A DNA stretch of 64,000 bases. Source: Teretinema zuelzerae. GTDB lineage: Bacteria; Spirochaetota; Spirochaetia; Treponematales; Treponemataceae. Shown here piece after piece: positions 1 through 8,503 of the stretch. Within the stretch, counting starts at the first letter, position 1. Each line of letters begins with the position of its first letter. Location: contig NZ_JAINWA010000003.1 in the NCBI RefSeq assembly GCF_021021555.1, positions 434,001-498,000 on the forward strand. Direction: 5' to 3'. A program made the translations under genes and the position numbers. The notes beneath the pieces were generated by a model, which was not told where the DNA came from, did not search any database, and saw nothing but the letters and a program-made list of their open reading frames with translations.

Positions 1-1
1 G

Positions 2-17
2 CTCCGGCTAGCCGGAG
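2..17. repeat. Perfect 16-bp palindrome at left edge
   Basis: CTCCGGCTAGCCGGAG is its own reverse complement. A second perfect palindrome of 14 bp, CGGCAGCGCTGCCG, lies at 57-70. No T-run follows either on either strand, so neither is a textbook intrinsic terminator. They sit downstream of the minus-strand miaA/COX24-like genes. Their role is unknown. Confidence 0.5.
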
Positions 18-97
18 GCATACCGCTAGAAGCTGTTACCCGAAAAGAACAATTCCCGGCAGCGCTGCCGTCGGGCCGCCCTAGCACGGGATTCGGA

Positions 98-187
98 TTA
101 TTTCTTCTTGTGCCGGTTCTTTCTGAGTTTTTTCTTCCGCTTATGCGTCGCGATTTTCTGGCGTTTTCTTTTTTTTCCGCAGGGCAC
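98..187 (-). CDS. Very small basic protein, AURKAIP1/COX24-domain-like (29 aa)
   Basis: A 29-codon reading frame starts at GTG 187 with an excellent Shine-Dalgarno, AAGGAG, 7 nt upstream (195-200). Fifteen of its residues are Lys or Arg, and the C-terminal half (KKLRKNRHKKK) resembles the COX24/AURKAIP1 C-terminal signature found in mitochondrial ribosome-associated proteins and in tiny bacterial ribosomal-type proteins. The frame stays open much further upstream, but that part only overlaps miaA in another frame and the SD decides the start. It begins 26 nt after the miaA stop, so it is probably co-transcribed with miaA. Role inferred: ribosome or RNA-associated. It could be missed by automated annotation because of its length and GTG start. 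Confidence 0.6.
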   Translation of the reverse strand: MPCGKKRKRQKIATHKRKKKLRKNRHKKK

Positions 188-212
188 GGCCGCACTCCTT
201 ATCAAATAAACT

Positions 213-1196
213 TTACGAAGTATGCACAGAATCCCTAAAGGCGTCAAGTACCGCGTTATAAATTGACGGGAGATCTTCGGGATTCCAGCGCTCCACGCCG
301 GGAATAGAGGACATGAACACCTCCTGCCGCTTGGCGTATTTTCTGCTGTTCCGGGCGATTTCCTCACGGATGCGCGAAGGGTCGGCGCCGGGCGGATCCG
401 TGAGGAAAAACTCGCGGTAGCCGATCGCCTGCATGCCGGGCTCAGCCTTATCGTGCCCCGCTTCCAAAAGCCGCGCGAATTCTTCCGGCAAGCCCTGTTC
501 GAACATCTCGGCGACGCGGAGATTAATCCGGTCGTAGAGCTGCGCGCGCGGACGGTCAAGAAAGATCACCTTGAACCGATATCCCGGGCGCAGACGCGAT
601 GACAGATCGTGAGCGCTGCGGGGCTTGCCCGATTGCAGGAACACCTCAAGGGCGCGAAGTATGCGGTATTCGTCGTTGGGATGGATTTTAGCCGCGCTTT
701 CGGGATCGACCGCCGACAGCTCGCGGTGCATAGCCGCCGTCCCCTCTATTTCGGCCCTGTCCTGAAGATTCTTTCTGAGGATCGGGTCCGATTCGGGAGT
801 GGAAGGCAGGCCGCAGAGAAAATTTCTGATGTAAAAGCCGGTTCCGCCGAGAATTACGGGAAGACGGCCTCTCCCGGAGATCGAACGGCACAGTTCGTCG
901 GCTAAGCGAACGAAGTCGCCGGCGGAAAACTGTTCGCGGGGATCGCGGATATCGAAGAGATGATGGGGGAGACGCTCGAGAAGGGAGCGCGGCGGCTTTG
1001 CCGTTCCGATATCCATGCCGCGGTATACTTGCATGGAGTCGGCGCTGACGATTTCGGCCCGGCCTTTAAAAAAAGAAAAATCTTCTCCCGGGCAGGGAGA
1101 AGAGCTCTGTGAAAAAAGGGTGTCCGCAAGAGAGGTTTTTCCGGATGCGGTCGCGCCGAAAACGACGAGAACAGGAATATCCCGCGCATCGGTCAT
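213..1196 (-). CDS. miaA: tRNA dimethylallyltransferase
   Basis: 327 aa, the usual MiaA length. It transfers a dimethylallyl group from DMAPP to N6 of A37 in tRNAs reading UNN codons. Visible motifs: P-loop GATASGKTS near residues 14-22, the substrate-binding ISADS-type block VSADSMQVYRGMDIGTAKP, the GGTGFYIRNFLCG block, IHPNDEYRILRALEVF, and the C-terminal KYAKRQEVF. It lies 15 bp downstream of the omega-like gene and shares its direction. There is no clear Shine-Dalgarno, so translation may be coupled to the upstream gene. A second MiaA-family gene lies at 9969-10895; this copy matches the canonical motifs better and is the likely housekeeping enzyme. Confidence 0.95.
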   Translation of the reverse strand: MTDARDIPVLVVFGATASGKTSLADTLFSQSSSPCPGEDFSFFKGRAEIVSADSMQVYRGMDIGTAKPPRSLLERLPHHLFDIRDPREQFSAGDFVRLADELCRSISGRGRLPVILGGTGFYIRNFLCGLPSTPESDPILRKNLQDRAEIEGTAAMHRELSAVDPESAAKIHPNDEYRILRALEVFLQSGKPRSAHDLSSRLRPGYRFKVIFLDRPRAQLYDRINLRVAEMFEQGLPEEFARLLEAGHDKAEPGMQAIGYREFFLTDPPGADPSRIREEIARNSRKYAKRQEVFMSSIPGVERWNPEDLPSIYNAVLDAFRDSVHTS

Positions 1197-1211
1197 ATGG
1201 AAGAAAAAGCC

Positions 1212-1406
1212 TTATTTGTCTTCGATCTGGTACTCGACGTTGCGGGTAAAAACCTGCCGCGCGGCGAGAGAAACGACTTTTCCGTCATTTTCTTCGATCT
1301 CGGGATCGCGAACCATGGAAAGCTGATAGGCGCGCCTGATCGAAGCGCAGGTGATTTCGTATACGTTGCCCGTAAATTCTACAAGATGTTCCAATGGAAA
1401 TATCAT
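1212..1406 (-). CDS. Putative RNA polymerase omega subunit (RpoZ-like), 64 aa
   Basis: A short protein whose pattern (EHLVEFTGNVYEITCASIRRAYQL, then a gap, then GKVVSLAARQVFTRNVEYQI) matches the spacing of omega: an N-terminal 'NRYELVLVAAKRARQL' helix followed by 'KPTVIALREI'. Omega binds the beta-prime C-terminus and helps RNA polymerase assembly. The similarity is weak and by eye only, so it could equally be a spirochaete-specific small protein. No Shine-Dalgarno precedes ATG 1406; a -10 hexamer ends 6 nt upstream, suggesting a leaderless mRNA. First gene of a probable rpoZ-miaA-COX24-like unit, divergent from hflK. Confidence 0.5.
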   Translation of the reverse strand: MIFPLEHLVEFTGNVYEITCASIRRAYQLSMVRDPEIEENDGKVVSLAARQVFTRNVEYQIEDK

Positions 1407-1412
1407 AGTTCG

Positions 1413-1441
1413 ACTATACCCAAATTACGGCGATTATTCAA
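1413..1441 (-). promoter_or_regulatory. Promoter of omega-like/miaA unit (predicted leaderless)
   Basis: On the minus strand, -35 TTGAAT (1436-1441), exactly 17 bp spacer, -10 TATAGT (1413-1418). The start codon begins 6 nt after the -10, so the expected transcription start falls at or next to the A of ATG 1406. No SD is present. Confidence 0.6.
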
Positions 1442-1448
1442 GAGAAAC

Positions 1449-1477
1449 TTGCCCTGGACCCGTAAAATGGATAAATT
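1449..1477 (+). promoter_or_regulatory. Promoter of hflKC operon
   Basis: -35 TTGCCC (1449-1454), 17 bp spacer, -10 TAAATT (1472-1477). The predicted start near 1484 gives an 18-nt leader carrying the SD AAGGAGG. It is divergent from the omega-like promoter. Confidence 0.5.
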
Positions 1478-1501
1478 AGAATGATGTTTCAAGGAGGATC
1501 T

Positions 1502-2467
1502 ATGGAAAATAATGCCCGACGGCCTGAATGGTTGAGTCCGACCTTAGTGCTGACGCTGGGAGTATTGATTGCTGTTCTGGCGGTAGGCTTCACCGGCTTC
1601 ATCGTCGTCGATCAGACGGAAGAGGCGGTCATTACGAGATTTGGAAAATATAACCGGACGGCAGGACCCGGACTGCATTTCAAAGTTCCGTTGGGAATTG
1701 AAAAAAGCTGGAATGTTCCGACAAAACGGATTCAAACCGAACAATTCGGCTTCCGCACCGTAAAGGGCGGCATCAACAACACCTACGAAAACAATCTGAC
1801 CCGAGAGTCGACGATGCTGACCGGCGACTTGAACATAGTAGACGTTGAATGGATTATCCAATACCGGATACACGATCCGCGCGCCTGGCTTTTCAACGTG
1901 CACGAAAGCGTGCGGAACTCGACCATCAGGGACATTTCCCAATCGGTCATCAACATGCTCGTGGGAGACCGCGCGATCCTCGACGTAATCGGACCGGAAA
2001 GAACCGCGATAGAGAACAACGCGATAGTCATGATGAACGAGATTCTCAAGCAATTCGAGCTCGGAGTGACGATAACCACCGTGCAGCTCCAGAACATAGT
2101 GCCTCCTCCCGGAGTGCAGCCGGCCTTCGAAGACGTCAACAAGGCGATTCAGGATATGAACCGCTTGATAAACGAAGGAAAGGAATCCTACAACGCTCAG
2201 ATACCGAAGGCGTCCGGCGAGGCGGAAAAGCTGATTCAGCAGGCGCAGGGATACGCGGCGGAACGCGTAAACCGGGCTCGCGGAGACGTTGCCCGATTCA
2301 ACTCGGTGTACGACGAATACCGGAAGGCTCCGGAGGTAACAAGAAAACGCTTGTATCTGGAAACGATAGAAACCCTCTTTTCAGGCACTACGGGAACCAC
2401 TCTGGTCGATAAAAAACTGGACAACTTCCTTCCGTTACAGAACATCTCTAAAGGAGGCGCTCAATGA
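1502..2467 (+). CDS. hflK: HflK-like SPFH/band-7 membrane protein
   Basis: 321 aa from ATG 1502, chosen because AAGGAGG lies just upstream; an in-frame ATG at 1481 lacks an SD. One N-terminal transmembrane helix (about residues 12-36) is followed by the SPFH domain beginning VDQTEEAVITRFGKYNRTAGPGLHFKVPLGIE. The rest is a charged Ala/Gln/Glu-rich helical region. HflK pairs with HflC in a large periplasmic cage that limits FtsH access to membrane substrates. The stop overlaps the hflC start (ATGA at 2464-2467), consistent with an obligate pair. Confidence 0.9.
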   Translation: MENNARRPEWLSPTLVLTLGVLIAVLAVGFTGFIVVDQTEEAVITRFGKYNRTAGPGLHFKVPLGIEKSWNVPTKRIQTEQFGFRTVKGGINNTYENNLTRESTMLTGDLNIVDVEWIIQYRIHDPRAWLFNVHESVRNSTIRDISQSVINMLVGDRAILDVIGPERTAIENNAIVMMNEILKQFELGVTITTVQLQNIVPPPGVQPAFEDVNKAIQDMNRLINEGKESYNAQIPKASGEAEKLIQQAQGYAAERVNRARGDVARFNSVYDEYRKAPEVTRKRLYLETIETLFSGTTGTTLVDKKLDNFLPLQNISKGGAQ

Positions 2468-3447
2468 AGCAGGCAACAACCCGAATTTTAATCGCCGCAG
2501 GCGCTATGCTCGCACTTTTTTTGATAGCAAATCCTCTCTATATCGTTAACGAAGGCGAGCAGGTAGTGGTAACCCGCTTCGGAGAAATCGTCGATTCGAC
2601 CGACGAAGCGGGCTTGCACGTTCGCCTTCCCTTCGCCGATTCGGTGATTACCTATCCCCGCAAGGTGATGGCGCTCGACGGAGACTCGCAGCGCATACCG
2701 ACTAAAGAAAACCAGTTCATCATCGTGGATACGACGAGCCGATGGAAAATCACCGATCCGGTGAAGTTCTACGAATCGGTCACTTCCATTGAAGGAGCCT
2801 ACTCGCGCTTGAGCGACATCATCGATTCCGCCGTGCGCACCGTCATCACCTCCTCGAGTTTGAACGACGTTGTGCGGAATACGAACCTCATCAACGAACT
2901 CCAGCATACGGAAAACTTCGCGCTTGGAGCGGACGCCGAAGAAGTGCAGCTCAGCCAGATCACCGGAGAGAAGATCAATTACGAGGCGATCTCGCGGGGC
3001 CGGCAGGAGCTCAGCAAGGAAATGGCCGCGGCCGCGAGCGAGAAGGTCGCGGGATTCGGAATCGAGCTGCTGGACATCGTGCTGAGGCAGATCAAATATT
3101 CGGACGAGCTGACCGAAAGCGTGTATAACCGCATGATAAAGGAACGGAATCAGATCGCGCAGACCTTCAGATCGACCGGAGAGGGAAAAAAAGCCGAGTG
3201 GCTGGGAAAGCTCGAAAACGAGCAGAAAACCCTCCTCTCGAGCGCATACAACCGCGCCGAAACGATCAAGGGAACCGCCGACGCCGAAGCTTCGCGCATC
3301 TACGCAGACGCGTATTCGCGCGATTCCGAGTTCTACGGATTCTGGAAGAGCATAGAATCGTATAAGTCGACGCTCGGCAGCTTCGACAAGGTTCTTACCA
3401 CAGACATGGACTTCTTCAAGTACCTGTATTCTCCGAACGGAAGATGA
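2464..3447 (+). CDS. hflC: HflC-like SPFH/band-7 membrane protein
   Basis: 327 aa. N-terminal membrane anchor (about residues 8-25), then an SPFH domain starting IVNEGEQVVVTRFGEIVDSTDEAGLHVRLPFAD. HflC-type features include the IPTKENQFIIVDTTSRWKI segment and the RQIKYSDELTESVYNRMIKERNQIAQTFRSTGEGKKAEW block, which is highly characteristic of HflC. Partner of HflK in modulating FtsH. Translationally coupled on both sides: it overlaps hflK by 4 bp and the next gene by 4 bp. Confidence 0.93.
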   Translation: MKQATTRILIAAGAMLALFLIANPLYIVNEGEQVVVTRFGEIVDSTDEAGLHVRLPFADSVITYPRKVMALDGDSQRIPTKENQFIIVDTTSRWKITDPVKFYESVTSIEGAYSRLSDIIDSAVRTVITSSSLNDVVRNTNLINELQHTENFALGADAEEVQLSQITGEKINYEAISRGRQELSKEMAAAASEKVAGFGIELLDIVLRQIKYSDELTESVYNRMIKERNQIAQTFRSTGEGKKAEWLGKLENEQKTLLSSAYNRAETIKGTADAEASRIYADAYSRDSEFYGFWKSIESYKSTLGSFDKVLTTDMDFFKYLYSPNGR

Positions 3448-5030
3448 TGAAACAGCTGATACGAAGAACCGTTCACAACGGAGAGCCGGTGCTTGCAGTC
3501 GACGCGGCTCTCTCTCCGAGGGCCTTCGCTCAAAGCGGACTGCCCCGGCTCCAGACAGAGTCGGGGTATCTCATCGGAGCCGACGACTCGCTGCAGCCCT
3601 GGAACATGAACGGAACCAGATGCGTCGAGGAAGACGGCAGGGAAACCATGGAGTTTTTCGGTCCCGATATGCAGGGGAAACCTCTTCTGGAGGCGATCGA
3701 AGGGGAACCCTGCGAAACGGCGTGGCCGAAGCTGCACTCTGCTTTTTCAAAGATTCATCGCGCGCTAATGAACGGGAACATTCCGCGGTCCGCCGCGGCT
3801 CATCTCGGTTCCGCCGGTCCGGCCGCGGTGTTTTGCGGCGACGACGGCTCGGTTCTTGTTCTTCCGCCGCAGCTGATTATCAGGTGCGCCGGAAACAGGG
3901 GCGAGCAGGAAGAAATAGATCTCCGCCTTAAATGGATACATCCGGACGCCCACGCGCAGGATCCGCTGAGGGCCTTCGCCTTCGCTGCGGGAACAGCCGC
4001 GTACCGGGCATTATCCGGATCATCCGCGTTCAGCGCGGACGGGGACAAGAAAAGCGAAAATCTTGCGGAGAAGCAAAGACTGGGCCTTTTCGAATCCCTG
4101 GATTTCGCAGCGCCCGGCTATTCAGGCGTATGCGCCCGGGCTGTGGATTCGCTCGTCACCGCGGATAAGGCGGCTTCGCTCGATACCCTCCTCGCCTTCG
4201 GACCCGATCCTTCAGCCTTCGTCGACGCTAGCCGGTCGGAATACGCGGGCACTCAGGCTTTTGCGACGGCCCGCGAAGCCGCTCGAAGCAAGCGCGAGGG
4301 CATCGTCAAACGACGCCGTTTCGCGCGCAAGCATAAAACCGCGTTCATCGCGGCGGCTGGTTTGGCGGTCGTCGCGGCACTGGTTGGAGCGACCGTCGCC
4401 GGGGATATGAAATCCAAGCCGACGACGCTCGGAAAAGAGCCCCTGACGATCGTACAGGAGTATTACCGCGGGCTTCATCAGCTCGACCAGGAAATACCCC
4501 GGGCGTACTCGCAGAAGGGCGTCAGAACCGATTACGACGAATATGTGACGAATCTCTATGTGACGTCCCGGATGAGGGACGCCTACGAACGGAACGGCGG
4601 CATTCTTGCTCCTGCGGAACTTTTCTTGCGAAAGGAAACGAACAACCGCATGATTTGGGGCCTGACCAAACTGAAAATCGAAGGCGAAAATACATCCTCG
4701 GACGGAACAGGCAGTGCCGCAGCCGCGACCGAAGTCCGGCCCGGCGAAACACGGGAATTTATCGTGTCATTCTGGCTGTGGATGCCGAATACGCCCGGAA
4801 TGGAGGAAGGATATCCGCTTTCAGTCTGGAGATACGTAGATCGGGTAATTCTGGAATACGGCAAGGACCGCTGGCTCATCCGTGAAGTGATTCCGGAAAC
4901 GAGAGAGATGCGGGAAAGCGATCCCGAGGATATTCTGAAACGAACCTTCGCGCCGGAGGGTCTTTCAGAGCCATGGGCGCCGGACGAGGCAGAATTGGCC
5001 GAAGCGCGCGTTTTGCTCGGAATAGACTGA
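3444..5030 (+). CDS. Membrane protein with a pseudokinase-like N-terminal region, unknown function
   Basis: 528 aa, third gene of the hflKC operon (ATGA overlap). Not recognised as a named family. Residues about 1-290 are cytosolic in character. A block reading FCGDDGSVLVLPPQLI, then WIHPDAHAQDPLRAFAFAAGTAAYRALSG, then CARAVDSLVTADKAASLDTLL resembles the C-lobe layout of Ser/Thr kinases (strand before the activation loop, 'D-x-W-S-x-G-x-x-x-Y-x-L-L-T-G', final helices). However, no VAIK lysine, HRD or DFG motif is visible. A basic stretch and one transmembrane helix (about 297-317) precede a 200-residue extracytoplasmic C-terminal domain. Inference: an inactive kinase-like scaffold linked to the HflKC complex. 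Confidence 0.5.
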   Translation: MMKQLIRRTVHNGEPVLAVDAALSPRAFAQSGLPRLQTESGYLIGADDSLQPWNMNGTRCVEEDGRETMEFFGPDMQGKPLLEAIEGEPCETAWPKLHSAFSKIHRALMNGNIPRSAAAHLGSAGPAAVFCGDDGSVLVLPPQLIIRCAGNRGEQEEIDLRLKWIHPDAHAQDPLRAFAFAAGTAAYRALSGSSAFSADGDKKSENLAEKQRLGLFESLDFAAPGYSGVCARAVDSLVTADKAASLDTLLAFGPDPSAFVDASRSEYAGTQAFATAREAARSKREGIVKRRRFARKHKTAFIAAAGLAVVAALVGATVAGDMKSKPTTLGKEPLTIVQEYYRGLHQLDQEIPRAYSQKGVRTDYDEYVTNLYVTSRMRDAYERNGGILAPAELFLRKETNNRMIWGLTKLKIEGENTSSDGTGSAAAATEVRPGETREFIVSFWLWMPNTPGMEEGYPLSVWRYVDRVILEYGKDRWLIREVIPETREMRESDPEDILKRTFAPEGLSEPWAPDEAELAEARVLLGID

Positions 5031-5054
5031 TTCAAGTACTTTTTTGATGTAACA

Positions 5055-5089
5055 AGGGCTGGCTCGACATCGGGCCGGCCCTTTTTTTT
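5055..5089 (+). terminator. Intrinsic terminator after hflKC operon
   Basis: Stem AGGGCTGGC (5055-5063) with GCCGGCCCT (5074-5082), 10-nt loop, one G-T pair, followed by eight T (5082-5089). Confidence 0.85.
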
Positions 5090-5160
5090 AGGGGTTCGAT
5101 CGACAATGAAAACGATCATTCGCGCGCGGGCGCCGACGCGCGAAGGCCGAAGGGCGTCCG

Positions 5161-6828
5161 TTACCGGGGAATGCCGATGCGGGAAAGCGGCCAGAACCGG
5201 AGCGCGGCCGATCCGAGAATCGAGGACGCGTGAACGTATCTCGGGTCGAGATTTGATCGATACCGGAATGAAGACGGATCGCCTGAATCGACCGGAATCA
5301 AACGGCTTTTATAGGAATGCCTCATATCAAGCGAATTGAAGCGGTTGTCTCCCATCATAAAATAGCTGTCCTCGGGGATGAACTCGTCTCCGGAAGGAAA
5401 TTCGAACATATTGCGCTGGTCGTGTACAGCCATGAAGAAATACCAGGAATCCGCCTCGGAAAGCAGGGAGAGGCGAACCTCGTCGTTCATGTAGGCGGAA
5501 GAAGGCGTTCCTGCCGCTATCATCTCGGCGTTCCGGACAACGAGTTTTCCGAAGGTTAACTTCAGCAGGATGTTCATCTGCATCGATCTTGTTTCAAACA
5601 GAGTGTCCCGTTCGGCAGAAGACGCCCAGCCGGTCATAAACTCGCGGAACCAGAGAGCTCCGCCGTTCGTAGTCAACAGAAGCCGGGTGACGTCGTCGAC
5701 GGCAAGAAAGACGGAAGATATCTCGAGTTTCGCGGAGGGGATCAGATCGGGAGCGGTAGTCACCGTATCGGGCGCGCTCTTCAGCGCGTCAAAGCGGTCC
5801 GCGAGAGCGCGCGCTTCGGCGGCTGCTGCAGGGGCATCCACCGACGAGCGGATGGATTCTACCGACTGGAGAATGTCGAACTGCTCCGAGCTCAGCGGAA
5901 CGTTTTTAACGAGGGCAAGCTCGGAACGGGGCAGAGATGCGACATTCCAGGCGGCCCATCCCGAATCCTCGGCCACCGGCTGAAACTCGGCCGATTCCCT
6001 GGTGCGGGAGTAAAGAACCCCGTCGACCATCATCAGTTTTTCTCCGGGAACGCCGGTCACCCTCTTTACCAGAGGGTCAGCCTTCGGCTGTCCGAATTCG
6101 TCCCGGTTGATCTGAACCTGGGTAAAGGTAAGCATATATACGAACTGGGAAAGAAAAGACTTTACCCGGGCTTCTTTTGAGTCGTTGTAATGCGGATTGC
6201 TGAAGATGACGATGTCTCCGCGCTCATAATCCTTCATGCGCGGAACGCCGACGGACGAGAGCGGAAATTTTGGGCCTGAGGGGGTTTTGATCACCACGAC
6301 GCGGTCCTTCACCATGAACTCGGGAACCATGGATTCGGAAGGGATGACATAGAGCTGAAAGAAAAAAAGCTGGATGAGAAGCACCAGACAGGCAGCCTGC
6401 ACGAGGGCGTCGATCCATTCGACAGCCTGCGTCAACAGGCCTTTTTTTCGGGGCTTGGCTGCTTCGATGCCGGGAAAGGTTATCGCGATTCTTTTCTCCG
6501 AAAGCTGCCTGAGCACGGCCAGGTTAACGCCCGCCGACGCGAGCCACAAGAGAACGGAAGCGAGGTCGAGCAGAAAAAAACCGTCGGCTTCGCCGGTGCG
6601 CCGCAGGATAAAACCGGCGAACAGGACGAAGGGAAGATACTCGAGTATTTTACGCAGCCGGAGAGCCCGGAAACGGGACGGATTCTTTTTCAGAGAAATC
6701 GTACAGAACAGGACTATCAGGGAAAAGGACAATACCGCGAGGAATCCGAAAAAAGCGGGAGTCGGAGGAAGATACACGCAGGATGCGGAATACAGAATCG
6801 CCAGAAGAGCGTTAAGAACAGGCAACAT
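5161..6828 (-). CDS. lepB: Signal peptidase I, large form
   Basis: 555 aa from ATG 6828; a GTG two codons upstream (6834) is only 4 nt from the SD GGGAGG, so ATG is preferred. Membrane serine protease that cleaves signal peptides after Sec or Tat export. Box B IPSESMVP carries the nucleophile Ser (about residue 166), and VKRVTGVPGE carries the general-base Lys (about 256). The C-terminal MMGDNRFNSLDMRHS is box E. Three to four N-terminal hydrophobic segments precede the catalytic part, where most LepB have one or two. Between the Lys box and the GDN box there is a long insertion of roughly 180 residues, making it about twice the usual size. Single gene, convergent with the hflKC operon. Confidence 0.93.
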   Translation of the reverse strand: MLPVLNALLAILYSASCVYLPPTPAFFGFLAVLSFSLIVLFCTISLKKNPSRFRALRLRKILEYLPFVLFAGFILRRTGEADGFFLLDLASVLLWLASAGVNLAVLRQLSEKRIAITFPGIEAAKPRKKGLLTQAVEWIDALVQAACLVLLIQLFFFQLYVIPSESMVPEFMVKDRVVVIKTPSGPKFPLSSVGVPRMKDYERGDIVIFSNPHYNDSKEARVKSFLSQFVYMLTFTQVQINRDEFGQPKADPLVKRVTGVPGEKLMMVDGVLYSRTRESAEFQPVAEDSGWAAWNVASLPRSELALVKNVPLSSEQFDILQSVESIRSSVDAPAAAAEARALADRFDALKSAPDTVTTAPDLIPSAKLEISSVFLAVDDVTRLLLTTNGGALWFREFMTGWASSAERDTLFETRSMQMNILLKLTFGKLVVRNAEMIAAGTPSSAYMNDEVRLSLLSEADSWYFFMAVHDQRNMFEFPSGDEFIPEDSYFMMGDNRFNSLDMRHSYKSRLIPVDSGDPSSFRYRSNLDPRYVHASSILGSAALRFWPLSRIGIPR

Positions 6829-6881
6829 AGTCACAGAACCTCCCTAATCAGGAAAGTATAGCAAAAAGGATATCGGACGGC

Positions 6882-6887
6882 TATACT
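6882..6887 (+). promoter_or_regulatory. -10-like element immediately before fumarase
   Basis: TATACT ends 7 nt before ATG 6895; no SD is present. The -35 region (TAGCAA at 6859-6864) is weak. Suggests a leaderless transcript. Confidence 0.4.
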
Positions 6888-6894
6888 GAAACGC

Positions 6895-8496
6895 ATGGAC
6901 TTCGATTTGATACCCAATACGGCTCCGGAAGCGGCGGCGAATAGCGCGATTTCGGTAGGCGATGAAACGCTCTCGCTGCTCGCGGAAAAAGCCTTCGAGC
7001 GTCTCTCCTTTACCTTTACCGAAACCCATTTGAAGCATATGCTGGACGCGGCGGCCGATTCCCGTTCAAGCGAGAACGACCGGTTCGTCTGCTCGTTCCT
7101 GCTGAAAAACGCGATCATAGCGGCCCGGGGAGAACTGCCTCTGTGCCAGGATACCGGAACCGCACAGATTTTCGCGTGGAAGGACGAAGGCGTGCTGTCG
7201 ACCGGCGATCCCTACGCCGCTCTCGAACGGGGAGCCAAGAAAACCTGGGCGGACAGAAATCTGAGAAATTCTACGAACATCCCGCTGTCCCTGTTCGAGG
7301 AAACCGATCCGGGCGACAACATGCCTGCCCAGATCGCCCTGTTCGCGGGCAGAGGCGCAGAAAAGTCCAGCGGAAATCCCGCCTGGCATTTTCTGTTTTG
7401 CGCGAAGGGCGGCGGCTCATCCAATAAAACGCAGCTCTTTCAGGCTACGAAGGCTCTCCTCGAGCCGAAGGCCTTCGACGCTTTTCTGAGCCGCCAGGTG
7501 CCGGCTCTCGGAACCTCGGCGTGTCCGCCGTACACCGTCTCGGTGGTAGTCGGAGGGCTGAGCCCCGAACAAAACCTGACGGCGCTCAAGCTCGCGACCG
7601 CCGGCTTCTTCGACGCCGACAGCCCGGTGCCCGACCGGCAGGTGTTCGGCTTCTCCCCGCAACGCTGCCCGGACTGGGAGAACAGAGTCATGGAGATCGC
7701 GCAGGGCTGCGGCCTGGGGGCCCAGTTCGGAGGCCGGGCGTTCGCCTCCGGAGCGGTCGTGCTCAGGCTTCCCCGACACGGAGCGAGCTGTCCCGTGTCG
7801 ATCGGCGTATCATGCTCGGCCCACCGCAACCTCTTCGGCAGAATCGATTCCGAGGGCGCGTGGCTCCAGACGACTGTCGATAATCCTCTTTCGATTCCCG
7901 GACTGAAAGAAGCGGCGGCTCTCTGCGAAAAGCCCGCGGAATCTGCAGTCGATATCGATATGGATAAGGGAATTCCCCATATGCAGGACAAGCTCCGGGC
8001 CCTGCCTCCGGGTACGCCGGTCCTGCTGACCGGCACCCTGCTGGTCGCCCGCGACGCGGCCCACGCGCGATGGAGAGCCCTCATCCGCTCCGGTGAACCA
8101 CTCCCCTCCTACATCGGCCTCCATCCCATTTTGTACGCGGGCCCCGCGAAAACGCCCGAAGGAAAGCCGACCGGAAGCTTCGGTCCGACTACAGCCGGCA
8201 GAATGGATGAATACGCGGAGGAGCTGATGAGCCGGGGAGCGGCCCTCGTCACCCTCGCGAAGGGAAACAGGAGCGAAACCTGGAGATCCGCCTGCCGGCA
8301 ATGGGGAGGCACCTATCTGGGAACGGTCGGAGGTGGAGCGGCTCTTCTCGCGGAGGAACACATCCGGTCGAGCGAGATCGTCGACTATCCGGAACTCGGC
8401 ATGGAAGCGGTGAGAAAAATCGTCGTCGAGAAAATGCCCGCCTTCGTCCTGATCAACGATTCAGGCGAAGACTTTTATGCTCCGCGGCCGACATAA
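6895..8496 (+). CDS. fumA: Class I fumarate hydratase (iron-sulfur, alpha-beta fusion)
   Basis: 533 aa, the length of single-chain class I fumarases. Interconverts fumarate and malate using an oxygen-sensitive [4Fe-4S] cluster. Likely cluster cysteines: LPLCQDTGTA (Cys84), ALGTSACPPY (Cys210) and GCGLGAQFGG (Cys272). The alpha-type domain runs to about residue 330; the beta-type swivelling domain follows, with GTLLVARDAAHARW and the GPTTAGRMDEYAEELMSRGA block. Class I enzymes also include tartrate dehydratase and related lyases, so fumarate is the likely but not proven substrate. The stop is followed within 7 nt by the HPt gene. Confidence 0.88.
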   Translation: MDFDLIPNTAPEAAANSAISVGDETLSLLAEKAFERLSFTFTETHLKHMLDAAADSRSSENDRFVCSFLLKNAIIAARGELPLCQDTGTAQIFAWKDEGVLSTGDPYAALERGAKKTWADRNLRNSTNIPLSLFEETDPGDNMPAQIALFAGRGAEKSSGNPAWHFLFCAKGGGSSNKTQLFQATKALLEPKAFDAFLSRQVPALGTSACPPYTVSVVVGGLSPEQNLTALKLATAGFFDADSPVPDRQVFGFSPQRCPDWENRVMEIAQGCGLGAQFGGRAFASGAVVLRLPRHGASCPVSIGVSCSAHRNLFGRIDSEGAWLQTTVDNPLSIPGLKEAAALCEKPAESAVDIDMDKGIPHMQDKLRALPPGTPVLLTGTLLVARDAAHARWRALIRSGEPLPSYIGLHPILYAGPAKTPEGKPTGSFGPTTAGRMDEYAEELMSRGAALVTLAKGNRSETWRSACRQWGGTYLGTVGGGAALLAEEHIRSSEIVDYPELGMEAVRKIVVEKMPAFVLINDSGEDFYAPRPT

Positions 8497-8503
8497 GGAG
8501 ACC

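Noticed and set aside
188-559. Longer minus-strand frame (to 559) containing the COX24-like protein
   Set aside because: The N-terminal part only overlaps miaA out of frame; the SD at 195-200 and GTG 187 define the real start.
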